Source of the DNA: Oceanobacillus_B kapialis
Lineage (GTDB): Bacteria > Bacillota > Bacilli > Bacillales > Amphibacillaceae
DNA: 64,000 bases
NCBI RefSeq assembly: GCF_042685265.1
Contig: NZ_JBHUMX010000035.1
Reading direction: 5' to 3' (one strand)
Notes under the pieces: model-generated
Databases searched by the model: none
The model's input: only the letters and a program-made list of their open reading frames with translations
Told to the model about the DNA's origin: nothing
Translations under genes and position numbers: made by a program
Part shown: positions 1 to 8,424 of the stretch, in pieces
How positions within the stretch are numbered: position 1 is the first letter of the stretch
How the letters are laid out: each line of letters starts with the position of its first letter

Positions 1-1543
1 ACGTCTTTGATATGAAATTCAAAAAGATACTAACGACGATAATAATAATAAGTGTGATTAGTAATGGTAGCCACACTTGGTTTGTTAATCCGACGAGCAA
101 ATACCCGATACTTGCAGCAATGGCTGCCAATACAGCGTATGGCAACTGTGTTAGCACATGGTCAATATGGTTACTTCCAGCACCTGTCGAGGAAAGAATC
201 GTTGTATCGGAAATCGGTGTACAGTGATCTCCAAAAACAGAACCTGCAAGTACTGCTGCTAACGATGGTAATAGAACGGTAGCATCTGTGGCTGCAGCTA
301 CTTCTGCAGCAATCGGTAGCATAATGCCAAAGGTCCCCCATGAAGTCCCTGTTGCCAACGCCATAAATCCAGAGATCAGGAAGAACAGTAATGGCAACAT
401 CGAGGCACTAATTGAAGCATTGCTAACTAGCTCTGCCAAGTATTGTCCTGTTTCCAACGTACTAATGATGGAACCAATCATCCAAGCTAACACCAGGATG
501 TAAATAGCCGGAAGCATTGTTTTTATTCCTTCAATAAACACCTTAGGGGTGCTTGCTTTTGGTTTTGTTTGTGACACATGGAATAAGAGTGCAGTAAGTA
601 CTGCAGCTACTCCCCCAATAAATAGTGATAAGTTTACGTTCGTATTGGAGAAAATTGTTAAGATTGTTACGTTTTCACCAGACTCTATAATTCCAGTATA
701 AACCATAGCAGCCACTGTACCTGCAATTAATACAATTATCGGTACGAGCAAATGATAAATTTTCCCTTTTTCATGAGACGTAATTTTATTACCGAGATCA
801 CCAGGAATATTCTTTTGTTCAGGATCTACTAACTCTCCTGTTTCCATGGCACGTTTTTCATGCTTTCGCATTGGGCCGATATCAAGTTTAAAATAAGCTA
901 CAATAAAAACAAGCAATACAGCACCTAATGCATAAAAATTAAGGGGAATCATCTGAACAAACGCCTCTAGGGGCTGAATATCTGTAATGCCATTAGTCGC
1001 TAAGAGGCCACCAAGTATCCCTATAATATACGCCCCCCAGCTTGATATGGGTGAAATTACGGTTACAGGAGCAGATGTAGAATCAATTAGATAGGCAAGT
1101 TTTGCTCTGGAAACGCGATGACGATCTGTAAGTGGTCGTGCAATCTGTCCAACTGCAAGACTATTAAAATAATCATCGATGAAAATAATTAATCCAAGAA
1201 CACCTGTCATAGCTTGCGAGCCAGTTCTTGTTTTAACTCGGTGAATCATCCATTGACCAAATGCCCGACTGCCACCAGAGGCTTGAAGAAAGGCCGTCAT
1301 GATCCCTAAAAGTAATAGAAAACCTAATAATAACAAATTGCCAATATTCGGGGCACCTTCTGAAACAAATATACTGCTGAAGCTTGTTACAATTTCTTTA
1401 AGGGAGTCAAGAATTGCAAATTGATGAATAAACAAAGCTCCAATTATGATTCCAGCACCAAGTGAAATGTAAATATTGCGTGTTAACAATACAAGCAGCA
1501 GCATAAGTACTGCAGGTATAAGTGAAAATATAGTCCCTTCCAT
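1..1543 (-). CDS. NhaC-superfamily Na+/H+ antiporter-like transporter, probable lysine transporter (3' end missing)
   Basis: About 514 codons are visible; the frame is open to the left window edge, so the C-terminus is missing. The ATG at 1543 follows a good ribosome site (GGAGG). The protein is a highly hydrophobic multi-pass membrane protein of the NhaC superfamily (COG1757). Family-like segments include the acidic membrane motif IIFIDDYFNSL, a conserved SPISSWGAY stretch and FGDHCTPISDTTI towards the end. Proteins of this family exchange cations or move amino acids. A lysine riboswitch immediately upstream argues that this copy imports lysine, as was predicted for riboswitch-linked NhaC members in other Gram-positives. 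The fold assignment is firm; the substrate is inference from the riboswitch. Confidence 0.88.
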   Translation of the reverse strand, partial: MEGTIFSLIPAVLMLLLVLLTRNIYISLGAGIIIGALFIHQFAILDSLKEIVTSFSSIFVSEGAPNIGNLLLLGFLLLLGIMTAFLQASGGSRAFGQWMIHRVKTRTGSQAMTGVLGLIIFIDDYFNSLAVGQIARPLTDRHRVSRAKLAYLIDSTSAPVTVISPISSWGAYIIGILGGLLATNGITDIQPLEAFVQMIPLNFYALGAVLLVFIVAYFKLDIGPMRKHEKRAMETGELVDPEQKNIPGDLGNKITSHEKGKIYHLLVPIIVLIAGTVAAMVYTGIIESGENVTILTIFSNTNVNLSLFIGGVAAVLTALLFHVSQTKPKASTPKVFIEGIKTMLPAIYILVLAWMIGSIISTLETGQYLAELVSNASISASMLPLLFFLISGFMALATGTSWGTFGIMLPIAAEVAAATDATVLLPSLAAVLAGSVFGDHCTPISDTTILSSTGAGSNHIDHVLTQLPYAVLAAIAASIGYLLVGLTNQVWLPLLITLIIIIVVSIFLNFISKT

Positions 1544-1648
1544 TCTGTTACCTCCGTAATTTTATTGGTTGGTAGTAAAGGGAAATGTAAGAACATAGGT
1601 ATGCTATCCATGCTAATGAAACATAACAAAAACATTCATAAAAAAGCA

Positions 1649-1686
1649 CAAAAAAACAATGATAGAAAATAACCTATCATTGTTTT
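1649..1686 (-). terminator. Intrinsic terminator of the lysine riboswitch
   Basis: An inverted repeat (AACAATGATAG / CTATCATTGTT, 8-nt loop) is followed on the minus strand by a run of six or more U. It sits between the lysine aptamer and the transporter start at 1543, as expected for the riboswitch expression platform. No convincing antiterminator pairing could be drawn by eye. Confidence 0.85.
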
Positions 1687-1710
1687 ACAACATACGTTAT
1701 CCTCCATTTC

Positions 1711-1890
1711 GATCAATAGTGCTCCATGCACACCTATGCATGACAGTACATCTCCTCTTCAAAGATATACCAGCTATAAATAAGTTTGACCCTTATTATG
1801 CTTCGGCAAACAATCCTTTCACCAGCTTTCATCGTTGTCATTCTCCAGCTGATTACTTATATTGCCTGCTCCTCTACCTCACCGATCTGA
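1711..1890 (-). ncRNA. Lysine riboswitch aptamer (L box)
   Basis: Read on the minus strand, this leader carries the L-box landmarks in the right order: GGTGAGGTAGAGG at the 5' side (1871-1883), then GGAGAATGA, GTGAAAGG, the invariant GCCGAAGC, and AGCTGG followed by the P4/P5-like arms. The 5' GATCGGT (about 1881-1887) can pair with ATTGATC at 1711-1717 to close P1. The arrangement matches the Bacillus lysC leader. It lies between its promoter and the NhaC-type transporter start, with a terminator in between, so it should switch the transporter off when lysine is plentiful. Confidence 0.9.
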
Positions 1891-1921
1891 TAAGATTTAC
1901 TTATTGAATTTTCCTTATATA

Positions 1922-1950
1922 ATTTTACCAGTGTCTTAGTCGTTATTCAA
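1922..1950 (-). promoter_or_regulatory. Probable sigma-A promoter of the lysine riboswitch/transporter unit
   Basis: On the minus strand, TTGAAT (1945-1950) and TAAAAT (1922-1927) are separated by exactly 17 bp, just upstream of the aptamer. The -35 box lies inside the last codons of yunB. Confidence 0.6.
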
Positions 1951-2727
1951 GTCATTTCTTGGGATGGATATATTTGGACCATCTCCACTACTCTCTCCAC
2001 CACCTCGGTTATAAAACTCAGGTACATCTCCCATAATGACGCGAGAATCTATATAAACCTTCGTGCTCAATTGTGTAGTTTCTGTAGTAAAAGGTACTAC
2101 GATCTGTACATTGACTGTGACAGGAATAAATATTTCAATTAACGCACCGTTTAAGCCAATCTCTTTCGTTTCATACATCACATCAGACTGAATACTGCCT
2201 ACAATTTCAAAATGCACCGGAATTTTAGGTCCCAAGTTAGAAAGAATGGTAATACCCGTTGCCTGGCCAATCGGTACTTCCACAACAGTTGGATCTTGAT
2301 TAGCTAGTTCGTCCGGAGTATCACCATACTCAATAGGATCCAATTCTGGGTCATCTATATCAAGGGTTTCTCCTTTATTCATCCCATATAAAAAGTATTC
2401 GGCCCGATTTGTAGCAATACGAAGTGCTCTATTTACAGCAGCAGAATTCCATCCTAAAATAGCTACATTACCGTTTTCATCCATACGCACATCCATTAAA
2501 TCGTCGAAGCTAATATTTTCTGTAGATTTAACAGCTGCGTTAATTGTCCTAGTCGCAAATTCCTCTGTTTTTGGCTTTGCTATATCAACTAACACTGGCG
2601 TTATTCCTCTATCAACAATAATGATGCTTGCTATTACCATTACAGCAAACAATACTGTTGTAAAAAGAAAAATATTTTTCGCTGGAGGTGCTGCTCTACT
2701 TTTACCAAAGCGTTTTCTGAATCTCAT
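1936..2727 (-). CDS. yunB: Sporulation protein YunB
   Basis: A protein of about 263 residues resembling B. subtilis YunB, a mother-cell sporulation protein needed for normal spore formation; its biochemical role is unknown. A basic N-terminus is followed by one membrane anchor (around residues 17-38) and an extracytoplasmic domain, with the pattern VPIGQATG and a later NVQIVVPF segment. I chose the ATG at 2727 because AAGGGGG lies just upstream; a TTG at 2769 would start inside a hairpin. Synteny yunB-yunC-yunD-yunE matches B. subtilis, except that an HD-GYP gene is inserted after yunB. The ribosome site is buried in a strong stem-loop (see 2738-2774). Confidence 0.9.
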   Translation of the reverse strand: MRFRKRFGKSRAAPPAKNIFLFTTVLFAVMVIASIIIVDRGITPVLVDIAKPKTEEFATRTINAAVKSTENISFDDLMDVRMDENGNVAILGWNSAAVNRALRIATNRAEYFLYGMNKGETLDIDDPELDPIEYGDTPDELANQDPTVVEVPIGQATGITILSNLGPKIPVHFEIVGSIQSDVMYETKEIGLNGALIEIFIPVTVNVQIVVPFTTETTQLSTKVYIDSRVIMGDVPEFYNRGGGESSGDGPNISIPRNDLNND

Positions 2728-2737
2728 GTGGATAAAA

Positions 2738-2774
2738 CCCCCTTGATACAAAACATATGCTTGTATCAAGAGGG
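2738..2774 (-). promoter_or_regulatory. Strong stem-loop covering the yunB ribosome binding site
   Basis: Fourteen consecutive pairs (one G-U) form between 2761-2774 and 2738-2751 around a 9-nt loop. On the minus-strand transcript the 3' arm ends in GGGGG followed by TTTT, and this arm contains the yunB Shine-Dalgarno sequence. It may act as terminator of the upstream HD-GYP gene, as a translational lock on read-through transcripts, or both. Confidence 0.7.
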
Positions 2775-2788
2775 CTAGAATCGTAAAT

Positions 2789-3874
2789 TTAATCTACCAT
2801 TACTTGTTTAACCGTTACATTTACCGTTTGTTCAAGGTCAACTTCATAAGGCTCGGTTATCTTCTCATCGTTCTCTTCCAAAATACGGATGACTGGACGA
2901 TCACAGGAATTGGAGTTTTGTCTTAGCACAACTCCAACTCGTCCATCACTTAACTTAAGCGTTAATCCGTTTGGATAAGCGACAACGCTTCGCTTAAAGG
3001 CTTCAATCATTTCTTTATCAAACAGGTCTACCGCACCTGCATAAAGGATTTCCAACCCTTCGTGTGGAAGCATCGCTTCACGATAAACTCGCGAGCTTGT
3101 TACGGCATCAAACACATCTGCAATCCCTATAACTTTTGCATAAGGGTGAATATCTTCTCCTTGAATCCCCCGTGGGTAACCAGAACCGTCAAGCCTTTCG
3201 TGATGCTGATATGCACAGTGAGAAACCACTGCAGGTATGTAATGATGTTTGCGTAGATAATCATAGCCAATCTGAGTATGACCTTTAATTATTTCAAATT
3301 CCTCATCCGATAGCTTTGCTGGCTTTTGTAAAATGTCAGGTTCAATAAACATTTTTCCAATATCATGAAGAAGTGCACCAACACCTATCTCAGTCAGCTG
3401 TTTCTTCGTGAATTTCATTTCCACTCCAATAGCCAGAGAGTAAATGGTCACATTTAACGAATGCTGAAAAACATAGTTATCGGAGACAAAAATATCTGCC
3501 AATAAGGATAAGGCATTTTCACTTAGTTGAATTTCACTTAAAATCTGCTCAACCACATTGCTAAGTTCTTCTGATCTTTTTTCTAAAACGTAGGAACGCT
3601 GTCCTAATCCTAATTCTTTTAATTCAAGAAATGTTTCTTTAATCGTGTTAGTTGCCTCAACCCTTAATTTATCAGGGATTACTTGGTCAAGATTTATATC
3701 ATCTGTCTTCCCATCTTCAATGTATATGTATGTAATGCCATTATTAAGAAGTCGTTGTAATAATTTTTCGGTTAATCGCTTTCCTTCTTTAATCAATATA
3801 ATGCCATTTTCATTGTAAATGGTTTGGGCAAGTATCGTCCCTGCATCCACTTTCTTTGTGCTGGCTATTCTCAT
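2789..3874 (-). CDS. HD-GYP domain protein, putative c-di-GMP phosphodiesterase
   Basis: This 361-aa cytoplasmic protein has an HD-GYP domain in its second half: HDIGK at residues 170-174 and HHERLDGSGYP at 224-234, the signature of phosphodiesterases that hydrolyse cyclic di-GMP. The N-terminal about 120 residues are a poorly conserved sensor-like region, and a further about 60 residues follow the catalytic domain. The start is supported by TAGGAG upstream of the ATG. It lies between yunB and yunC in an otherwise conserved cluster, an insertion relative to B. subtilis. Activity is inferred from the motifs. Confidence 0.9.
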   Translation of the reverse strand: MRIASTKKVDAGTILAQTIYNENGIILIKEGKRLTEKLLQRLLNNGITYIYIEDGKTDDINLDQVIPDKLRVEATNTIKETFLELKELGLGQRSYVLEKRSEELSNVVEQILSEIQLSENALSLLADIFVSDNYVFQHSLNVTIYSLAIGVEMKFTKKQLTEIGVGALLHDIGKMFIEPDILQKPAKLSDEEFEIIKGHTQIGYDYLRKHHYIPAVVSHCAYQHHERLDGSGYPRGIQGEDIHPYAKVIGIADVFDAVTSSRVYREAMLPHEGLEILYAGAVDLFDKEMIEAFKRSVVAYPNGLTLKLSDGRVGVVLRQNSNSCDRPVIRILEENDEKITEPYEVDLEQTVNVTVKQVMVD

Positions 3875-4004
3875 CGTATTCTCCTAACCCCTGTCTACAA
3901 ATGAAATGACGTTTATGAAGGTGCAAACAAAATTCGTTTTTATTCGACATAAACTCTATGAAAATAGTACCAAATATAAGCTGAAAATGCTATCATTTAT
4001 TAAA

Positions 4005-4030
4005 AATGCCTTCCTAAAATGGAAGACATT
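4005..4030 (-). terminator. Terminator downstream of yunC
   Basis: Imperfect hairpin (AATG-CTTCC / GGAAG-CATT) followed on the minus strand by TTTTTAA, four bases after the yunC stop. Confidence 0.6.
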
Positions 4031-4033
4031 GCA

Positions 4034-4336
4034 TTAGGATATTTTTAACAAGGCATCTTTACCTATCATGCCTTCTTCCCAGCCATAGGCTTTTGAGGCA
4101 TCCGTGATTTTTTCCAGAGGGGCATTTAATAAATCATCGATTGTACGCACACCGACAGCTCTCCCAGCAATAACATTGCGGTCTTTAAGCTTTTCATTTA
4201 ATACATCTACGTCTAATGCAGCGCACATAATATAGCCTATTTCATTGGAAATCATCAGCAAGTTGGTTTTAGGAAGTTCCACACGAATGGCGGTAAAATG
4301 CATACCTTCTACTTCAAGAGGATTAATGGTGATCAT
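4034..4336 (-). CDS. yunC: YunC family protein (DUF1805)
   Basis: A 100-aa protein with the DUF1805 fold pattern: GYIMCAALDVDVLNEKL and AGRAVGVRTIDDLL, almost identical in layout to B. subtilis YunC. The structure of the family is known, but no biochemical function is established. It follows yunD in the same orientation with a 73-bp gap and an AGGAGG site before the ATG. In B. subtilis it is likewise next to yunD and yunB. Confidence 0.92.
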   Translation of the reverse strand: MITINPLEVEGMHFTAIRVELPKTNLLMISNEIGYIMCAALDVDVLNEKLKDRNVIAGRAVGVRTIDDLLNAPLEKITDASKAYGWEEGMIGKDALLKIS

Positions 4337-4409
4337 GTCTACAAAGCCTCCTTCATCTGGTCCCTACATACTTATGCAACTGGAAGGGGCTTTGACACAA
4401 TTCACAGCC

Positions 4410-5813
4410 TTAGTTTTTGGCAAACCTTCTTTTTAATGTGGTTGCAAGGTGATCTCTTAGAAATTCAGGAAGAAAATAATCCTTCACTGTAGATTTGGCT
4501 ATTTCAGGTAACAAACGTCCAAACGTAAAGGTATCCGCGGTAGCCAATCTATACGTTCTTTGAGGGTCTAATGACTCGCCACCAGGTAAGCTCACTTCTT
4601 TCACAAACTCCTCTCCATTATCATGAAACGAAGTGTACACATGTAAACCAGCAAACACCATCCTGCCAAGGACCTCTCCTCTAAAGCCAAATCCCTTCAG
4701 CTTTAGTTCTGTAAAATCCTTTTTAAGAGAAGCTCTAACCACCTCAAGCAATTCATTTCCCGTCAGCTCTACGACACAAGCATTAATAGGATGTGGACAG
4801 ACTCGATGAATATCACCATAACTCACGTCACCTGCTGGCAACTGATCCAGAAGAACACCGGAATTTAACATTGCAATATCTGCATTCGTCCACATTTTTA
4901 TCGTGTCGGTAAGTTCTTGCATAATTTCCGTATGTTTAAACCACTGTACCACAATGGGCTTTTGTAGATGGACGACTGTTTCTCCTAAAATAGAAGCGGC
5001 ATCTTCACCAAGGGAATGTAATGTCTGTTCTGTCTGTAAGTCTTTAGCATGGTTCGAAATATCTGTAGCATAAGCTTCTTTAGAGACTAACTTGCCTTCA
5101 TCATGATCCCAGGTTAAGATAACTTCTCCAATAAAGCTGCAATGCTTCCCGGCAGCTGTAATTATTGTCTCGTTAATATTTTCACCGGTTCTTAGTAAGT
5201 GATGCGTATGCCCGCCGATAATTACATCAATGTCTTTAAACCTTCGTGCTATTTCTTGATCTTCACTTAGCCCTAAATGGGACAATAAAACGATAATATC
5301 TGTGGAAGCTTTTAACTCTTCCACACAGGTCGCAAGCATGTCAAATTGGGGAGATACATGCCATCCTAGTAATTCATAGAAATCATTAAAAGGCGCAGTA
5401 AGCCCTATGAATCCCACTTTTATCCCCTTTATGGACGACATCGTACAAAAAGGCTTCAACCAAGCTGGCTCATCTCCATCAAGGCTGTGTAAATTAGCAC
5501 AAACAACCTGAAATGCTGCGTCATTATAAAGGTTAAAAAGGTCATCATGAGAAAGCGTGATCCCTTCGTTATTTCCCATTGTGACGACGTCATATTCAGC
5601 TTTATTTAAAAGTTCGACATTTGCTTTCCCCATAAACCCTTCAGATATTGGATGGACCCGGTCCATATGGTCACCAATATCCACTACCCAAGAAGTATTC
5701 CCTTCTGCCATTCTGCTAGATTTCGCATCCTTTAAAAAGGAAACAACCCGAGGCCATTGTGTAAAATTACTATGTAAATCATTTGTATAAAATAAATGAA
5801 TTCGTTCCTGCAT
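4410..5813 (-). CDS. yunD: YunD, metallophosphoesterase/5'-nucleotidase family
   Basis: A 467-aa protein with an N-terminal calcineurin-like metallophosphoesterase domain (TNDLHSN near residue 10, DIGDHMDR near 46, MGNNEG near 78, LLSHLG and GGHTHH around 180-205) and a C-terminal 5'-nucleotidase domain. This two-domain arrangement hydrolyses nucleotide phosphate esters in UshA-like enzymes. No signal peptide is present, so it should be cytoplasmic, unlike UshA. It follows yunE by 12 bp and is probably co-transcribed with it. The true substrate is not predictable from sequence. Confidence 0.9.
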   Translation of the reverse strand: MQERIHLFYTNDLHSNFTQWPRVVSFLKDAKSSRMAEGNTSWVVDIGDHMDRVHPISEGFMGKANVELLNKAEYDVVTMGNNEGITLSHDDLFNLYNDAAFQVVCANLHSLDGDEPAWLKPFCTMSSIKGIKVGFIGLTAPFNDFYELLGWHVSPQFDMLATCVEELKASTDIIVLLSHLGLSEDQEIARRFKDIDVIIGGHTHHLLRTGENINETIITAAGKHCSFIGEVILTWDHDEGKLVSKEAYATDISNHAKDLQTEQTLHSLGEDAASILGETVVHLQKPIVVQWFKHTEIMQELTDTIKMWTNADIAMLNSGVLLDQLPAGDVSYGDIHRVCPHPINACVVELTGNELLEVVRASLKKDFTELKLKGFGFRGEVLGRMVFAGLHVYTSFHDNGEEFVKEVSLPGGESLDPQRTYRLATADTFTFGRLLPEIAKSTVKDYFLPEFLRDHLATTLKRRFAKN

Positions 5814-5825
5814 TCCTTATTCACC

Positions 5826-6641
5826 TCATATTAACCCTTGATAAATCATTCGAATACCAATTAAAACGAGCACAATTCGTAAAATCCATTCCAATGTCTT
5901 TCCTGTTAGACGTTGATTTACTTTCGCCCCAAGCTTTCCACCAATCCATGCTCCTGGAATAAAGAAAAGAGCATATTCCCAAACAATGTGTCCTAATGAA
6001 ATATGCGACACTGCTCCGAAAATACTTACAAAGAAAATCATGAACATGGAGGTCGCGGTAGCAACATGTGCTGGCATGCCAAAAAGTAAAATCATTGCTG
6101 GGACCATAATTGAACCTCCACCAATGCCAAATAAACCGGATAATGTACCAACAGCCAAGGATACAAAAAAAGCAACTCCTAAAGGAACGTAATAGGTATA
6201 TACCTCTCCTTCCAGTTCAAACTGCCTACTTCGTTTTTTGGGAGTTAAATTTGATTTAACCGTCTTTCGTTTTAAGAAAAACAGCAGGGAAACGATAATT
6301 ATAAGCAACCCAAAGTAGAGTTGAAAGCTCTCTATTTCCACGAATTGATTTAGCCATGACCCAATCATGCCTCCGGGGACACTCCCCAATACGAACCAAA
6401 GGCCTGTTCGATAATCTACCCTACCACTTTTTAAATAAGCGATTGTAGAAGAAAGCCCTGTAAAAACCATGGCAATTAACGAAATACCAACAACCGTTTG
6501 TGGCGTAACCCATGTGAAAGCGTCAGAAATTTGGGCTAGAAACAGTAGACTGGGAATTAAAACAATGCCTCCTCCTAATCCCATTAACGCACCGACGAAA
6601 GCAGTAAGCACCCCAATTATAATACAAATTAAAAAAACCAT
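5826..6641 (-). CDS. yunE: TauE/SafE family membrane transporter YunE
   Basis: A 271-aa membrane protein with about eight hydrophobic helices and the glycine-rich repeats of the TauE/SafE (sulfite exporter) family: GALMGLGGGIVLIPSLL near the N-terminus and GTLSGLFGIGGGSIMVPAMI in the second half. The family moves anions such as sulfite and other sulfur compounds across the membrane. It is the first gene of a yunE-yunD(-yunC) unit. A candidate promoter (TTGGGA, 18 bp, TAGTAT) can be drawn upstream on the minus strand. Confidence 0.9.
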   Translation of the reverse strand: MVFLICIIIGVLTAFVGALMGLGGGIVLIPSLLFLAQISDAFTWVTPQTVVGISLIAMVFTGLSSTIAYLKSGRVDYRTGLWFVLGSVPGGMIGSWLNQFVEIESFQLYFGLLIIIVSLLFFLKRKTVKSNLTPKKRSRQFELEGEVYTYYVPLGVAFFVSLAVGTLSGLFGIGGGSIMVPAMILLFGMPAHVATATSMFMIFFVSIFGAVSHISLGHIVWEYALFFIPGAWIGGKLGAKVNQRLTGKTLEWILRIVLVLIGIRMIYQGLI

Positions 6642-6899
6642 ATCTGATACCTTCTATCTCTTTTATTATCTTTTAATACTAGCATGAATATTGATGTTTT
6701 CCCAATCAGGAACCCTAGTAAATGAAGGATGACTTCCCTTTGATAAAGGATAAAATTATCTACATAATAGTTAACAAAAATGTTGTTGACTAAAATCTAA
6801 AATAGGAGTAACTTTATCTTAATTTAATGTTCACCAGTATTCTTTATCCTTAATGGACCGTCATTTAATCGTTATCTGTAAACCTAGTTATCTTCATGT

Positions 6900-6998
6900 T
6901 ATAAAGGGAACCTTCATTTGCTGAGGGTTTCGCTATCTTCCTCGCCAAATGTCAGACGAACGAATCGGACCTTTGCTGACAGTTGAGGTGGGATAAAT
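6900..6998 (+). repeat. Dispersed intergenic repeat, copy A
   Basis: One of three related intergenic copies (see 19045 and 26209). Shared landmarks are ATAAAG-GAA-CTTCATTTG, CC-CCAAAT-GT-AG, GAACGAATCGGACCTTT-CTG, CAGTTGAG and GGGATAAA. It lies 43 bp upstream of ktrB. The rest of the 6642-7040 gap shows no gene. Confidence 0.75.
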
Positions 6999-7040
6999 TG
7001 TTAAGTATAATGGATCGATTAAAGAAAGAAGGAATTAAGC

Positions 7041-8360
7041 ATGAAGTTGCTTTCTAAATTTACACCACCGCAGTTATTGATCATTATTTTTGCTATCTCG
7101 ATTATGATAGGTACTATTCTGCTTAAGTTACCATTTGCAACAATAGAATCGATTAGTTGGATCAATGCTTTATTCACGTCAACTTCAGCTATGACAGTTA
7201 CTGGCTTAGCAGTTGTAGATACAGCATCCTCCTTTACCTTATTTGGCGAAATGATTATTTTAGTTCTCATACAACTTGGTGGACTTGGAATCATGTCATT
7301 TGCTGTGTTGATTGCAAAAATCTTAGGTAAGAAAATAGGCATAAAACGAAGGCTATTAGTGCAGCAATCCCTTAATCAGAATTCGTTTGGAGGCATCCTT
7401 ACACTAATCAAGTATTTATTCATCTTTTCTCTTACGATAGAATTAGTCGGCACTATTCTACTGTCGGTCGTTTGGATTCCTGAAATGGGATGGATAAAAG
7501 GTATTTACTACAGCTTTTTTCATGCTGTTTCGGCGTTTAACAATGCTGGATTTGCTCTATGGCAAGATAGCTTGATGGGGTATGTTGCAAACCCCATAGT
7601 GAATATTGGTATTACTTCCTTATTTATTTTAGGTGGTATAGGTTTTACTGTTTTAGTTGATATTTGGAGAACTAGGCGCTTTAAGAAACTAGCTTTGCAT
7701 ACAAAATTAATGCTGGTTGGTACCTTCACCATAAACCTAGCTGCAATGCTTGTGGTATTTTTATTAGAGTATACCAATCCCGATACTCTAGGGAGTCTTG
7801 CTACTTTACAAGACAAATTGTGGGCTTCTTACTTTCAAGGAGTCACCCCAAGAACTGCAGGATTTAATTCCTTAGATATTGCTAGTTTGCGAGAACCAAC
7901 TCTCTTCTTTATGATCCTGTTAATGTTTATTGGGGGAGGGAGTGCGTCCACTGCTGGGGGAATTAAGCTAACATCGTTTATTGTTATTCTATTTGCCGTT
8001 GTTTCCTTTCTGAGAGGGAAAGAAGAATTGGTAATTAGCAAAAGAGCCATTAAACAATCCATTATATTACGTGCCCTTGCTATTACTTTTTTAGGCATGC
8101 TTTTTTTAGTGGCAGGTGTTTTTATACTATCTATTACGGAAAAAAGCCCGTTTTTAAGTATCTTGTTTGAGGTGACTTCTGCTTTTGGCACAGTTGGATT
8201 GTCCATGGGAATAACAGGCTCGTTAACGATGGCAGGAAAAATCGTTATTATCTTTATAATGGTTCTTGGTAAATTAGGCCCGCTAACCTTGGCATTTTCT
8301 ATTGCGAAGCCAGCTAGAACAAAGGTCAAATATCCTGGTGAGGAGATTATTACAGGTTAA
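7041..8360 (+). CDS. ktrB: Ktr system potassium uptake membrane subunit KtrB
   Basis: A 439-aa member of the TrkH/KtrB superfamily, the potassium channel-like subunit that works with a KtrA-type RCK protein. Four pore regions carry the selectivity-filter glycines: TVTGL (about residue 50), FNNAGF (about 170), TPRTAGFN (about 270) and SAFGTVGLS (about 385). The opening FTPPQLL, the KLWASYFQGVTPRTAGFNSLD stretch and the ending YPGEEIITG resemble B. subtilis KtrB more than KtrD. No ktrA is adjacent, so its partner must be encoded elsewhere. AAGGAAT precedes the ATG, and a shared terminator follows. Confidence 0.9.
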   Translation: MKLLSKFTPPQLLIIIFAISIMIGTILLKLPFATIESISWINALFTSTSAMTVTGLAVVDTASSFTLFGEMIILVLIQLGGLGIMSFAVLIAKILGKKIGIKRRLLVQQSLNQNSFGGILTLIKYLFIFSLTIELVGTILLSVVWIPEMGWIKGIYYSFFHAVSAFNNAGFALWQDSLMGYVANPIVNIGITSLFILGGIGFTVLVDIWRTRRFKKLALHTKLMLVGTFTINLAAMLVVFLLEYTNPDTLGSLATLQDKLWASYFQGVTPRTAGFNSLDIASLREPTLFFMILLMFIGGGSASTAGGIKLTSFIVILFAVVSFLRGKEELVISKRAIKQSIILRALAITFLGMLFLVAGVFILSITEKSPFLSILFEVTSAFGTVGLSMGITGSLTMAGKIVIIFIMVLGKLGPLTLAFSIAKPARTKVKYPGEEIITG

Positions 8361-8380
8361 TCTTTTAAAGATATACAGAA

Positions 8381-8421
8381 AAAACCCCTTGTGCATAAAA
8401 ATTAATGACACAAGGGGTTTT
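8381..8421. terminator. Bidirectional terminator between ktrB and sufB
   Basis: Perfect 13-bp inverted repeat (AAAACCCCTTGTG / CACAAGGGGTTTT) with A- and T-tracts on either side, between the convergent ktrB and suf genes. Confidence 0.9.
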
Positions 8422-8424
8422 CTA

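Noticed and set aside
12..503. Three short plus-strand frames over the first 500 bp
   Set aside because: They are antisense to the NhaC-type gene, which is open across the whole region and shows clear family motifs.
1659..1907. An 82-codon plus-strand frame
   Set aside because: It overlaps the lysine riboswitch and its terminator and has no ribosome site or recognisable protein features.
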